Counted from the stretch's first letter, positions 24,623-34,471 are shown. The stretch is 64,000 bases of DNA from Micromonospora citrea (GCF_900090315.1 NZ_FMHZ01000002.1:620001-684000); one strand, 5' to 3'. The notes: a model not told the origin generated them from the letters alone. Made by a program: numbers and translations.

Positions 24623-27010
24623 ATGAGTCCCACCCTCGTCCGAGGCCGACGCGCCCTGCCGGTGGCAGCCGCCCTGGCACTGCTGACCGCGGCCGCGTTG
24701 ACGACCTCGACACCGTCGGCCCGCGGCGAGGAGTCGCTGGCCACCAGCAGCCCCACCGGGCCGATGGAGCTGCCCGCCGAGTGGATGACCGCCCAACGGC
24801 TCAGCGACGGCAGCACGAACCTCTCCGCCGCCAAGTACGCGAAGGCCCGCGGCGAGGCGAACCGACTCGCCGCCCGCACCCGCAGCGTCTACCGCCCCCT
24901 CGCCGACGGGGACTGGCGCTTCTTCGGCCCCGGCAACATCGGCGGTCGCGTGGTGGACATCGCCGTCGACCCGCAGGTCACCGACCAGATCTTCATCGCC
25001 GCCGCCTCCGGCGGCATCTGGCGCTCCGCCGACGCGGGCGCCACCTTCGCGCCCGCCTGGCCCGACGGCGGGACGCAGAGCATGGGCGCGGTCGCGATGA
25101 CCACCGACGGCGTGCTCTTCGCCGGCACGGGCGAGGCCCAGCCGGGCGGCGGCTCGATCACCTTCGGCGGCGACGGGGTCTACCGCTCCCGGGACCGGGG
25201 CCGGACGTGGCAGCGCGTCGGCCTGGAGAACAGCCACGCCATCGCCCGCTTCGCCATCGACCCGGGCGACCAGGACCGGATCTTCGCCGCCGCCGCCGGC
25301 AACCTGTTCGTGCCCGGCGGCGAGCGGGGCGTCTACCTCTCCGAGGACGGCGGGGACACCTGGCGGCAGGCCCTCGCCCCGCCGAACGCGACCACCGGCG
25401 CCACCGAGGTCGTCATCGACCCCCGGAACCCGAACCGGGTGTACGCGGCGATGTGGGACCACCTGCGCGAGCCGCACCAGCGCACCTACGGCGGGCCCGG
25501 CTCCAGCCTGTGGCGCTCCGACGACGGCGGGCGGAACTGGCAGCGGATGACCAACGGGCTGCCCACCGACGCCGACCAGGGACGCTGGGGCCTCGCCCTC
25601 GCCCCGAGCGACCCCGACCGGCTGTACGCGTACGTCGGCACCGCCCTCGGCCCGTTCCGCGCCTTCTACCGTTCCGACGACGGCGGCGACACGTGGACGC
25701 AGACCCCGGTCAACGCCAACCAGGCGTCCCAGTCCACCTTCAGTTGGTGGTTCGGCAAGCTGTTCGTCGACCCCGCCGACGCCAACCACGTGTTCCTGAC
25801 CGGGGTGAACCTGCGCCGCTCGACCGACGGCGCACGGAGCTTCGGCAACGTCGGCGGCGTGCACGCCGACCAGCACGTGCTGCGCTGGGACCCGAAGGTG
25901 CCGGGCCGGGCCTACCTCGGCAACGACGGCGGCTTCTACCGCTCCGACGACAACGGGGTGGGCGGCTGGGTCAAGTCCACCTACGAGCCGTACACCCAGT
26001 TCTACACCGTGGACGTCGCGGAGACCGACCCGGTGCTGAAGGTCGGCGGCGCCCAGGACAACGGCTGCAACCGCGGCTACTCCGGCGTGGGCGGCCCGTG
26101 GAACGCCATCGGCTGCGGCGACGGCCTCCAGGTGATCATCCACCCGGAGAACCCGAACATCGTCTTCGGCTGCAGCCAGTACGGCTCGTGCTACCGCTCG
26201 GAGAACGCCGGCGCGGCCCCGCGCCAGTCGATCGGCCCCGGCCAGACCACCTCCGACCGGCGCAACTGGTTGACGCCGTTGCAGTTCGACCCGAGCGACC
26301 CGAACGTCATGTACTACGCGGGCAACGTCGTGAACCGGTCGACGGACAACGGTCGCACCTGGACGGCGATCAGCCCCGACCTCACCGGCGGCGGGCCGAA
26401 CGACCCGTCGGGCTACCCGTGGGGCACGATCACCACGATCGCGGCGGCCCCCACCGACGGCGACAAGCTCTACGTCGGCACGGACGACGGCCGGCTGTGG
26501 TGGACCGACGACCTCGGGGGCACGTGGAACCGGGTCGACCCCGCCCAACTGCCGGGCACCTGGGTGACCCGCGTCGCGGTGCACCCGTCGGACGCGAACA
26601 TCGCGTACGCCACGTTCTCGGCCTTCCGGTCGGGCAGCGACCGCGCGCACGTCATGATGACCCGCGACGGTGGACGCACCTGGACCGACATCGGCCGGGG
26701 GCTGCCCGACGCGCCGGTCAACTCGGTGGTGCCGACCTCCGACGGCCTGCTGCTGGTCGGCACCGACGTCGGGGTGTTCGTGTCGGCGTGGAACGGCGGC
26801 GAGTGGGCCTCGCTCGGCGCGGAGCTGCCGGCGGCGGCCGTGATGTACCTGCGTTACCACGAGCCGACCCGGCAGCTCACCGCGGCGACGTTCGGTCGGG
26901 GCGTCCACGACCTCACCGTGCCCCGGTGCCCGGCGGCGTCGACCAGGCTGCCGCTGCGCGATCCCGGCGCCGGTGTGGTCGGCGTGCTCGCCTCGTGCCG
27001 CGCGGCATGA
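24623..27010 (+). CDS. Secreted BNR/Asp-box repeat beta-propeller protein
   Basis: A 795-residue exported protein. The signal sequence has the hydrophobic core ALPVAAALALLTAAAL. The rest is built of about ten Asp-box repeats (S-x-D-x-G-x-T-W), for example SRDRGRTWQ, SEDGGDTWR, SDDGGRNWQ, SDDGGDTWT, STDNGRTWT, TDDLGGTWN and TRDGGRTWT, spaced as in sialidase, sortilin or GH74-like propellers. No clear catalytic signature is seen, so it may be a binding or structural surface protein or an unassigned glycosidase. ATG 24623 directly precedes the signal peptide. Confidence 0.88.
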   Translation: MSPTLVRGRRALPVAAALALLTAAALTTSTPSARGEESLATSSPTGPMELPAEWMTAQRLSDGSTNLSAAKYAKARGEANRLAARTRSVYRPLADGDWRFFGPGNIGGRVVDIAVDPQVTDQIFIAAASGGIWRSADAGATFAPAWPDGGTQSMGAVAMTTDGVLFAGTGEAQPGGGSITFGGDGVYRSRDRGRTWQRVGLENSHAIARFAIDPGDQDRIFAAAAGNLFVPGGERGVYLSEDGGDTWRQALAPPNATTGATEVVIDPRNPNRVYAAMWDHLREPHQRTYGGPGSSLWRSDDGGRNWQRMTNGLPTDADQGRWGLALAPSDPDRLYAYVGTALGPFRAFYRSDDGGDTWTQTPVNANQASQSTFSWWFGKLFVDPADANHVFLTGVNLRRSTDGARSFGNVGGVHADQHVLRWDPKVPGRAYLGNDGGFYRSDDNGVGGWVKSTYEPYTQFYTVDVAETDPVLKVGGAQDNGCNRGYSGVGGPWNAIGCGDGLQVIIHPENPNIVFGCSQYGSCYRSENAGAAPRQSIGPGQTTSDRRNWLTPLQFDPSDPNVMYYAGNVVNRSTDNGRTWTAISPDLTGGGPNDPSGYPWGTITTIAAAPTDGDKLYVGTDDGRLWWTDDLGGTWNRVDPAQLPGTWVTRVAVHPSDANIAYATFSAFRSGSDRAHVMMTRDGGRTWTDIGRGLPDAPVNSVVPTSDGLLLVGTDVGVFVSAWNGGEWASLGAELPAAAVMYLRYHEPTRQLTAATFGRGVHDLTVPRCPAASTRLPLRDPGAGVVGVLASCRAA

Positions 27011-27120
27011 CGCCGTGACCGTGGGGCGGGGGTGGTGGGACGGCCCGCCCACCCCCGCCCGATCCATCGGGTCTCGGGTACGCCGCCGCCCCGCGTGACC
27101 GGCGAGGCCGGAGGAACGAG

Positions 27121-27148
27121 GAAGGCCCCCGCCTCGGCGGGGGCCTTC
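27121..27148. terminator. Strong intrinsic-type terminator hairpin
   Basis: GAAGGCCCCCGCC (27121-27133) pairs with GGCGGGGGCCTTC (27136-27148), a 13-base perfect stem with a minimal loop. It lies between the convergent BNR-repeat and M23 peptidase genes and can act in both directions. Confidence 0.85.
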
Positions 27149-27169
27149 GTCGTTGCCGGTGGACGCCGG

Positions 27170-28351
27170 TCAGCACCAGCCGTTGACGGGGCCGTTCACG
27201 CCGGTCCACAGGTAGGCGTCGGAGACCCAACTGCCGTCGCTGAGCCGGTTCCACAGCGCGGTGGTGCCGTACCGCCCGGTGTGACTGGTGCCGTTGGCGG
27301 AGCAGGAGACGGTGACCGTGGCGCCGTCGCTGACCGAGCCCAGCGCGGCGTAGCCGGTGCCGGGGCCGGACCGCCTGGTCAGGGTGCCGCCGCCGTTGGC
27401 GTCGACGACCGCCTGGTTGAAGCCCAGCACGCCGTAGTTGTAGACCGCGCCGCCGGCGCCCCGCCAGGTCGAGCCGTGCCGCGCGCCGCCCTGGTAGGCG
27501 GCGGCGCCGTTCTCGAACACCCACTTGCCGATGCCGTGGCCGGCGATGGGCACGTAGGCGCTGTTCTGCCGCAGCCCGAAGTGGACGTGCCGGCCGTACG
27601 CCGCCCCGCCGCAGGTCACGTCGGTGCCCGTGTAGCCGAGGTAGGCGCCCTGGCCGACGGCGGCGCCGTTGACCGAGATGCTGCTCCACAGGTGGTAGTA
27701 GTCGGTGGAGTAGCCCCGGTCGTGGATCACCCGGATCCAGCCCGTGCACATCGTGTAGGCCGTGCCGCCCCGGGCCGCGCGGACCACCTGGTCACCGCCG
27801 GCGAGGTCGATCGAGCTGTACGGCAGCTCGCTGCCGCCCCAGCCGTGCGGGCCGCTGGTGAGGGTCCACGTCTGCCCGACGGCGAACGGCAGGGCCATGC
27901 CGGTGCGGTGGTCGCCGCCCGCGTACATCGTGCCCGGGGCTCGCGTGAGTACCTCCCGTTCCTGCTTGCCGACCAGGGGCGACTCGGCGGCCAGCGCGCC
28001 GAACTCCGCCTCGCCGTCGAAGCCCACCCGCCACCCGCCGGCCTCGGCGCGGGCGATGAAGATCGCGCCGGTCGGGTGGACGTCCCTGTCGTGGGAGGTG
28101 ACGGTGACGGCGGTGCCGAAGGCCCACCGGCCGCTCCTGCGGGTGACGGTGACCCGGGTGTCCGACTCGTCGGCGTGCGCCTCGCCGGTGGTCCGGGGCT
28201 GCCCGAGCAGCTTGGCGGTGACCGCCTCCTCGACGCTCGGGCGTGCCGCGTCCGGTGCCGCCGGGGCGGCGTGCGCGGCGGTGCCCGCGACCACGAGTTC
28301 CGCCGCCAACAGAGCCGTGGCGATGCCGACCCATCGTCTGATCTGCACCAT
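27170..28351 (-). CDS. Secreted LasA-like M23 metallopeptidase
   Basis: A 393-residue exported protein. The signal peptide is MVQIRRWVGIATALLAAELV and cleavage is likely near AHAAPAAP. The central domain shows M23 features: HGWGGSELPYSSIDL (first zinc His and Asp region), DYYHLWSS and the HxH motif YGRHVHFGL. The C-terminal region GGTLTRRSGPGTGYAALGSV with VTVSCSANGTSHTG resembles a bacterial SH3 domain and ends WLTG-like ..NGPVNGWC. It probably cleaves peptidoglycan cross-bridges or elastin-like peptides. GAGGT precedes ATG 28351; an upstream ATG at 28369 is less likely. Confidence 0.85.
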   Translation of the reverse strand: MVQIRRWVGIATALLAAELVVAGTAAHAAPAAPDAARPSVEEAVTAKLLGQPRTTGEAHADESDTRVTVTRRSGRWAFGTAVTVTSHDRDVHPTGAIFIARAEAGGWRVGFDGEAEFGALAAESPLVGKQEREVLTRAPGTMYAGGDHRTGMALPFAVGQTWTLTSGPHGWGGSELPYSSIDLAGGDQVVRAARGGTAYTMCTGWIRVIHDRGYSTDYYHLWSSISVNGAAVGQGAYLGYTGTDVTCGGAAYGRHVHFGLRQNSAYVPIAGHGIGKWVFENGAAAYQGGARHGSTWRGAGGAVYNYGVLGFNQAVVDANGGGTLTRRSGPGTGYAALGSVSDGATVTVSCSANGTSHTGRYGTTALWNRLSDGSWVSDAYLWTGVNGPVNGWC

Positions 28352-28544
28352 TGACGACCTCACTTCCATCGAGGGACATCATTTAGTGCTGCCGACGATA
28401 GACAGAACCTAGAATATTGTCTACATGTTGACACCGCGGCAATGAAGATATGTTTCGGCCACGGGGCACGCCCGTCGGGCCCGGACCCGCCCGGGCACAC
28501 CACCCGGGCGTCGGCGGCGACAAGTCCGGCGGGGATCGGCCCGG
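28352..28544. promoter_or_regulatory. A/T-rich promoter region of the M23 peptidase
   Basis: The stretch from 28380 to 28450 is conspicuously A/T-richer than its surroundings. TAGACA (28399-28404) faces TGTCTA (28418-28423) with 13 bases between, a possible operator or promoter dyad upstream of the leftward peptidase gene. Confidence 0.4.
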
Positions 28545-29189
28545 TCAGCCGTGCAGGTAGGCGAGGACCGCGAGCACCCGGCGGTTGTCGTCCTCGGACG
28601 GCGGCATGCCCAGCTTGCTGAAGATGCTGTTGATGTGCTTGCTGACCGCCTTCTCGGTGACGAACAGCCGCCCGGCGATCGCCGCGTTCGACCGGCCCTC
28701 GGCCATCAGACCCAGCACCTCGCGCTCCCGGGCCGTCAGCTCCCGCAGCGGCTGCGCCGCCGAGTTGCGGGCGAGGAGCTGGGAGACGACCTCGGGGTCC
28801 ATCACCATGCCGCCGGCGGCCACCCGGCGCACCGCGTCGACGAACTGGTCCACGTTGGACACCCGGTCCTTCAACAGGTAGCCCACTCCCCCGCCCCGGT
28901 CGGCGAGCAGCTCCCGGGCGTACAACTGCTCGACGTGCTGGGACAGCACCAGGATCGGCAGGCCCGGCAGCCGGGTGCGGGCCTGCAACGCCGCCTGGAG
29001 CCCCTCGTCGGTGAAGGTCGGCGGCAGCCGCACGTCGACGACCGCGACGTCCGGACGGTGCCGGACCAGCGCCGGCAGCACCGACGGCCCGTCGGCGACG
29101 GCCTCGACCACCTGGAAGCCGAACGCGTCGAGGATGCGCGTCAGCCCGTCCCGGAGGAGGGCGAGATCCTCCGCGATGACAACTCGCAC
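28545..29189 (-). CDS. NarL/LuxR-family response regulator
   Basis: A 214-residue response regulator. The receiver domain has the acidic pair in VVIAEDLALL, the phospho-acceptor in AVVDVRLPP (about D52) and the lysine in YLLKDRV. The C-terminal LuxR helix-turn-helix (about 151-205) reads LTAREREVLGLMAEGRSNAA and VTEKAVSKHINSIFSKLGM. The GTG start lies 49 bases inside the end of the histidine kinase gene, so the two are translationally coupled. The pair probably controls the divergent MMPL exporter. Confidence 0.93.
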   Translation of the reverse strand: MRVVIAEDLALLRDGLTRILDAFGFQVVEAVADGPSVLPALVRHRPDVAVVDVRLPPTFTDEGLQAALQARTRLPGLPILVLSQHVEQLYARELLADRGGGVGYLLKDRVSNVDQFVDAVRRVAAGGMVMDPEVVSQLLARNSAAQPLRELTAREREVLGLMAEGRSNAAIAGRLFVTEKAVSKHINSIFSKLGMPPSEDDNRRVLAVLAYLHG

Positions 29190-30445
29190 GGCAGCTCCAT
29201 GGTCACGACAGTCGGTCCGCCGGGCGGACTCGTCACGGTGATCGTGCCATCGAAGGCTGCCAGACGGCGGCGCACGCCCGACAGGCCGGTCCCCGAACCG
29301 GGCGTCGCGCCGCCCCGGCCGTCGTCGCCGACCACCATCGTCAACGTGCCGTCGCCGTACGCCAGGCGGATCCACGCCCGCGCCGCGCCGCTGTGCTTGG
29401 TGACGTTGGCCAGCGCCTCGGCCACCGCGAAGTAGGCCGCCGACTCGACCGCCGCCGGCGGGCTGCCGGGCAGCTCCACGTCGAGGTCCACGGGCAGCGG
29501 CACGGCCAGGGCGAGCGCCCGCACGGCGCCGCCCAGGCCGCGCTCGGCGAGCACCGGCGGATAGATGCCGCGGACGAGGTCGCGCAGCTCCACCAGGGCC
29601 TGCCCGCTGGCCTCCTGCGCCTCGGTCAGCAGCCGCTGCGCCGCGGCCGGGTCGTCGGCCAACAGCTTCTCGGCCAGCCCGATGCTCATCCGCAGCGCGA
29701 CGAGGCGGGCCTGCGCCCCGTCGTGCAGGTCACGCTCGATGCGCCGCAGCTCCGCGGCCTGGGTGTCGACCGTGTCGGCACGGGTGGTGGTGAGCTCGCG
29801 GACCCGCAGCGCCAGCTCCTGCGCGCGGGTCGGGGCCAGGAAGAAACCGGCGAAGCGGAAGTGCAACCACACCAGCCACGGCGCGACCACCAGGCCGGCG
29901 AAGAGGAACAACCACCCCTGGGGTACGGACAGCACCGCCTTCGCGAGGTTGTCCATCGGCCAGAAGACGCCGTAGCCGTACCAGTCCACGGTGAGGAACA
30001 GCACCAGCGGCACCAGCAGGACGCCCTCCAGCCCGTACACCGGCAGCACGAACGCCAGCAGGCACGCCGCGCCGGTCACGCCGCCCGGCACCAGCCAGGC
30101 GAGGTCCCGCCACGTCGCCGGATCGCCCACCACCCAACGGAACCGCCGCCACGTGCCGAGCCGGGCGTCCTCGGGCACCGGCGGGTACGGCGACGCGATC
30201 GGCGTGCCGCCCCACCCGGCCAGCCGGCGTTGCAGCCCCACCGACCACCGCACCAGCACGGTCACCGCGGGAAACAGCGCGAACCCGATGCCGAGGGCGG
30301 GGATCAGCGCGAGCGACACCACCGACAGCACGAACAGCGCCGCATTGGTCGTCAGGCAGAGCAGGGACACGGCCAGGCCCTGCGCGGCGGCCACCGCGCC
30401 GGGCCGCACCGACCGCCGGACGAACGCGCGTAGGGAGCTGTCCAC
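29141..30445 (-). CDS. Sensor histidine kinase (HisKA_3 type)
   Basis: A 434-residue kinase. The N-terminal half has about four to six membrane helices in a putative sensor domain (LCLTTNAALFVLSVVSLALI, and ACLLAFVLPVYGLEGVLLVP). The dimerisation/phosphoacceptor motif is RRIERDLHDGAQARLVALRM with the histidine near residue 241, followed by the ATPase with N-box ALANVTKHSGA and G-box GDDGRGGATPGSGTGLSGVR. The GTG start at 30445 follows GGAG. It is the cognate partner of the overlapping LuxR-type regulator. Confidence 0.93.
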   Translation of the reverse strand: MDSSLRAFVRRSVRPGAVAAAQGLAVSLLCLTTNAALFVLSVVSLALIPALGIGFALFPAVTVLVRWSVGLQRRLAGWGGTPIASPYPPVPEDARLGTWRRFRWVVGDPATWRDLAWLVPGGVTGAACLLAFVLPVYGLEGVLLVPLVLFLTVDWYGYGVFWPMDNLAKAVLSVPQGWLFLFAGLVVAPWLVWLHFRFAGFFLAPTRAQELALRVRELTTTRADTVDTQAAELRRIERDLHDGAQARLVALRMSIGLAEKLLADDPAAAQRLLTEAQEASGQALVELRDLVRGIYPPVLAERGLGGAVRALALAVPLPVDLDVELPGSPPAAVESAAYFAVAEALANVTKHSGAARAWIRLAYGDGTLTMVVGDDGRGGATPGSGTGLSGVRRRLAAFDGTITVTSPPGGPTVVTMELPCELSSRRISPSSGTG

Positions 30446-30583
30446 GCGCCCATTCTCCGACACCGGCCCGGCCGGAATCGGTGGTGCTAACACCACCGCC
30501 GTTCGGGACCTGCCACCCCTGCCCTCTGCCCACGCCCGCCGAAGGATCGAGGCGTGACCACAACCAGGCAGGAGAGACCCGAC

Positions 30584-32701
30584 ATGTCCCGGCGGCAACG
30601 ACTGGCCGGCCTACCGTCCGGCCGACGCACCAAGTACGCGATGCTCGTCTTCTGGCTCGTCCTCGTCGCGGTGGCCGGACCCCTGGCGGTCAAGCTGACC
30701 GACGCGCAGAACAACGACACCCTCGGCGCGTTGCCCGCCGGCGTCGAGTCCAGCCGGGCCGTACAGCGGGCGGAGGCCGCCTTCCCCGACTCCCAGGCGC
30801 CCCTCGCGGTCGCCGTCTACGTGCGCGACAGCGGGCTGACCGACGCCGACCGCGCGAAGGTCGACGCCGACCGGGCCGCGTACGCCGCCTTCGCCGACGG
30901 CGGCCAGGTGCCGCCGCCGGTGCCGAGCGAGGACGGCAAGGCGGTGCTGGTGTCCTTCCCGGTCGCCGGCGACGACACGCGACGGGCCGAGGCGGTGGCC
31001 GACATCAGGGACCGGCTCGCCGCCGACGTTCCCGGCGGGCTGCGTACCGCCCTCACCGGCGAGGCCGCCGCCACCGAGGACGTCTTCGACGCGTTCGCCG
31101 GCATGGACGTCGCCCTGCTGCTGGCCACCGCGGGCACCGTCGCGCTGCTGCTGCTCGTCACCTACCGCAGCCCGATCCTGTGGCTGATCCCGCTCATCAC
31201 GGTCGCGCTGGCCAGCCAGCTCGCCAGCGCGGTCGTCTACCTGCTGGCCGAGCACGGCGGCCTGCCCGTCGACTTCCAGAGCCAGAGCATCCTCACCGTG
31301 CTGGTCTTCGGCGTCGGCGTGGACTACGCCCTGCTGCTCATCGCCCGGTACCGGGAGGAGCTGCGCCGGCACGCCGACCGGCACGTCGCGATGGCCGTGG
31401 CGCTGCGGCGGTCGATCGGCGCGATCTGCGCCTCGGCGGCGACCGTGGCGGTCGGCCTGCTGTGCCTGCTCGCCGCCGACCTGCCGGCCACCCGGGGCCT
31501 GGGCCCGGTCGGCGCGGTCGGCATCGCCGCGGCGTTCCTCGCCATGACCACGCTGCTACCCGCCGTGCTGGTCGTCTTCGGGCGCTGGCTGTTCTGGCCG
31601 TTCGTGCCCCGCCACAGCCCCGGCGCGGTCGCCGACGACGTGGCCGCCGGGCACGGGCTGTGGCGCCGGATCGCCGGCGTCGTCGGCCGCCGCCCGCGCG
31701 CGGTCTGGCTGGGGACCGCGGCGGCGCTGGTCGCCCTCACCTTCGGCATCGGCAACCTCAGCATCGGCATGCCCGCCGAGCAGTCGTTCACCACCGAGGT
31801 CGGCTCGGTCACGGGCCAGCGGATGATCGCCGCGCACTACCCGAGCGGGACCGTGGCGCCCGCCGAGATCCTGGCCGCCGCCGGCACGGCCGACCAGGTG
31901 GTGACCGCCGCCCGCGGGGTGCCCGGAGTCGCCGACGTGAGCGAGCCGCAGCGCTCCCCCGACGGCCGGTGGGTCCGGATGGCGGCCGTCCTCGCCGACA
32001 CGCCGGACAGCGACGCCGCCCTGGACACCGTCGACCGGCTCCGCGCCGCCGTGCACGCCGTACCCGGCTCGCAGGCGCTCGTCGGCGGCGACAGCGCGTA
32101 CCTGCTCGACGAGGAACGCACCGTCGGCCGGGACAACCGGGTCGTCGTCCCGCTGATCCTGGCGGTGGTGTTCGCCGTGCTGGTGCTGCTGCTGCGGGCC
32201 CTGGTCGCCCCGCTGCTGCTGCTGGCGAGCGTGGTGCTGTCCTACGTGGCCGCGATGGGCGCGGCCGGGCTGATCCTCGACGCGACGGGCTACCCCAAGC
32301 TGTTCGTCGGCATCCCGCTGCAGACGTTCCTGTTCCTGGTCGCCCTCGGCGTGGACTACACGATCTTCCTGGCCACCCGGGCCAGGGAGGAGGCGGCGCA
32401 ACTCGGGCACCGGCGGGGGGTGCTGCACGCGCTGACCGTGACCGGCGGCGTCATCACCAGCGCGGGCGTGGTGCTGGCGGCCACCTTCGGCGCGCTCGCC
32501 GTGCTGCCGCTGGTGCCGTCGGTGCAGTCGGCCGTCATCGTCGGCGTCGGCGTGCTGCTGGACACGTTCCTGGTGCGCAGCCTGCTCGTCCCGGCCCTGG
32601 CGCTGGAGATCGGCCGCGGCACCTGGTGGCCGGGCGTCCTGTCGCGGCGGGCGACGCCGCCGGTCCGGACGCCGGCGCGGCCGGTCCCGGCGCGGCCGTG
32701 A
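30584..32701 (+). CDS. MMPL-family RND transporter
   Basis: A 705-residue exporter with two MMPL halves and about twelve membrane helices. It starts MSRRQRLAGLPSGRRTKYAM into the first helix; a large extracytoplasmic loop follows. The conserved helix-4 segment FGVGVDYALLLIARYREEL and its second-half counterpart LGVDYTIFLATRAREEA carry the proton-relay Asp-Tyr. GGAGAG seven bases upstream supports ATG 30584 over the GTG at 30554. Such proteins export lipids or drugs. The divergent two-component system, 138 bases away, is a likely regulator. Confidence 0.93.
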   Translation: MSRRQRLAGLPSGRRTKYAMLVFWLVLVAVAGPLAVKLTDAQNNDTLGALPAGVESSRAVQRAEAAFPDSQAPLAVAVYVRDSGLTDADRAKVDADRAAYAAFADGGQVPPPVPSEDGKAVLVSFPVAGDDTRRAEAVADIRDRLAADVPGGLRTALTGEAAATEDVFDAFAGMDVALLLATAGTVALLLLVTYRSPILWLIPLITVALASQLASAVVYLLAEHGGLPVDFQSQSILTVLVFGVGVDYALLLIARYREELRRHADRHVAMAVALRRSIGAICASAATVAVGLLCLLAADLPATRGLGPVGAVGIAAAFLAMTTLLPAVLVVFGRWLFWPFVPRHSPGAVADDVAAGHGLWRRIAGVVGRRPRAVWLGTAAALVALTFGIGNLSIGMPAEQSFTTEVGSVTGQRMIAAHYPSGTVAPAEILAAAGTADQVVTAARGVPGVADVSEPQRSPDGRWVRMAAVLADTPDSDAALDTVDRLRAAVHAVPGSQALVGGDSAYLLDEERTVGRDNRVVVPLILAVVFAVLVLLLRALVAPLLLLASVVLSYVAAMGAAGLILDATGYPKLFVGIPLQTFLFLVALGVDYTIFLATRAREEAAQLGHRRGVLHALTVTGGVITSAGVVLAATFGALAVLPLVPSVQSAVIVGVGVLLDTFLVRSLLVPALALEIGRGTWWPGVLSRRATPPVRTPARPVPARP

Positions 32702-32744
32702 CGGCCGGGCGGGCCCGCCCGCCTCGGCGGGGCTGACCCCGGCG

Positions 32745-32783
32745 GGCGCCGGCCGCACCCGGAGGGGGTGTGCGGCCGGCGCC
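32745..32783. terminator. GC-rich hairpin between convergent genes
   Basis: GGCGCCGGCCGCAC (32745-32758) pairs perfectly with GTGCGGCCGGCGCC (32770-32783), a 14-base stem around an 11-base loop. It lies between the MMPL gene stop (32701) and the glycosidase-like gene stop (32893). Confidence 0.8.
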
Positions 32784-32892
32784 GCGTCCGGGGGTGCGGC
32801 CGGCGCGGCACCGCATCGCCACCTGGGGGTGGGGCGGTCGCCCGGCCTCAGCGACGCAAGGGGTACGGGCGCGTGCCGCCCGCCGGATGCGG

Positions 32893-34248
32893 TCAGTTGC
32901 CCTGGTCGTGCGGCACGGTGACGGTCACGCTGCAGCCGACCGGCCGACCGATCTCGTCGTGGCCCGCGTACGTCAGGGTGTAGACCCGGTCCCCGCCGTC
33001 ACCGGCCCGTTCCGCCCGCAGCTGCCCGCTGGTGTCCGGCGTACCGCTGGTGAAGCCGCTGACGTCCGTGGCGTCGCCGCCGGTCACGTTCGTGAGGCTG
33101 AACGCGTTCGGGCCGAGGACGCCGTCGCGCAGGCTCGCCGTCACGGTGACGTCGACCAGCTCGTGGTTCGGCGGCCAGAGGACCGGTCGGTCCACCACGC
33201 AGTCCAGCTCCCGGGCCGGCACCGGCTGGTCGAGGGTGGCGACGGCGTGGCCGATCGTCGCGGTGAGCCGCCCACCGGCCTCGTAGTACATGTGCGCGGT
33301 GCGGCCGTCGAAGTAGAAGGTCGGCGCCGCCGACCGGCCCAGGTCCGGCGCCACGTTCATCGAGTCGTGCACGATGCCGAGGTGGACCTCCCGGTCGAAG
33401 TCGTCGCCGACGTCCACCGCGTGCATGTTGCCGTCGGCCGCGTGGAAGATCACCAGGTTCCGGCCCTTCCACCGCAGGAAGAACGGCCCCGAGGCGTTCG
33501 GCCCCTCGATGCCCTGCGGGGTCACGATCGGGTCGGGCTGGATCGTCCAGGTCCGCGCGTCCGGGGAGACCGCCCAGCGGATCCGCCGCGACACCGGCCC
33601 GGTCGGCCCGGGCAGCGCGGCGGTGGGGTTGTCCATGAAGAGCATCAGGTAGCGGGTGCCCAACCGCGGCACCGCCTGTTCGAAGACCCGGGCGTAGGAC
33701 GTCTCCCCGCCGGTGGTGGCGTCCCGGCTGACCGCCGTGCCGCCGTAGTCGAAGTGGATGCCGTCCTCGGAGGTGGCGTACCGGGTGATCGAGTTCTCGC
33801 CGTGGAAGTACAGGAACAGCTTGCGCTCCCCCTCGACCCAGATGGCGTGCGGCGAGGAGATGTGGCTGACCGTGGAGTAGTGGGGCGGCCAGGTGTTGCT
33901 GATCAGCGGGTTGGCCCGGTATTCGGTCCACGGCCCGTCGATCGAGTCCGCGTACGCCAGGGCGATCCCGCCGGGCCGCTCGTGGGGCGCGTAGTACAGG
34001 TAGTAGGTGCCGAGCGGGTTGGCGAAGTAGTCGGCGGCCCGGATGACGCTCGGGAAGATGAACTCGTCGGTCGGGTTGTAGGTGAGGGCGCCCTTGTCGA
34101 ACGCGGTGCCCGCGTAGGTGAAGCGCGGAAAGTCGACAGCCGGTTCGGCGGCGGCGGGCGCGGCGCCGGTCATGGTGGCGACCAGCATGCCCGCGCTGAC
34201 CGCCGCCACGGCGGCGCGGCGCGGCAGTGGGACAGGTGCTTTCGTCAT
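32893..34248 (-). CDS. Secreted GH43-like beta-propeller glycosidase
   Basis: A 451-residue exported protein. The signal peptide has the core AAVAAVSAGMLVATMTG, with cleavage near AAAEP. The first 320 residues look like a five-bladed propeller of the GH43/GH32/GH117 superfamily, with FPSVIRAADYFANPLGTYYL, PHAIWVEGERKLFLYFHG and SPDARTWTIQPDPI. A short C-terminal domain starts at PVLWPPNHELVDVTVTAS, a beta-sandwich motif seen as an accessory module. Catalytic residues cannot be assigned. It is divergent from the LacI regulator, and a LacI-type operator lies in its upstream region, so it probably releases the sugar imported by the 35-42 kb operon. Confidence 0.75.
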   Translation of the reverse strand: MTKAPVPLPRRAAVAAVSAGMLVATMTGAAPAAAEPAVDFPRFTYAGTAFDKGALTYNPTDEFIFPSVIRAADYFANPLGTYYLYYAPHERPGGIALAYADSIDGPWTEYRANPLISNTWPPHYSTVSHISSPHAIWVEGERKLFLYFHGENSITRYATSEDGIHFDYGGTAVSRDATTGGETSYARVFEQAVPRLGTRYLMLFMDNPTAALPGPTGPVSRRIRWAVSPDARTWTIQPDPIVTPQGIEGPNASGPFFLRWKGRNLVIFHAADGNMHAVDVGDDFDREVHLGIVHDSMNVAPDLGRSAAPTFYFDGRTAHMYYEAGGRLTATIGHAVATLDQPVPARELDCVVDRPVLWPPNHELVDVTVTASLRDGVLGPNAFSLTNVTGGDATDVSGFTSGTPDTSGQLRAERAGDGGDRVYTLTYAGHDEIGRPVGCSVTVTVPHDQGN

Positions 34249-34471
34249 CGGTCTTCCTGCTCTCTGGTGGGTGGCGGACTCCCCCGGCCGGCCCCGGCCC
34301 GGTTGCTCGTGTGCGGGCCGTTGACGCGGGGAGCACGGAGCGTGGACGGTCGCGCCCGTGCCGACTGTGGACCCTCAGATGTCCCGCTGCGACGGCACGG
34401 CGCAGCGAGAGGTCACGTTGAGTAGGGAACGCGGCTGACCGTGCCCGACGGAAGGGCCATCTCGCCGGCCA

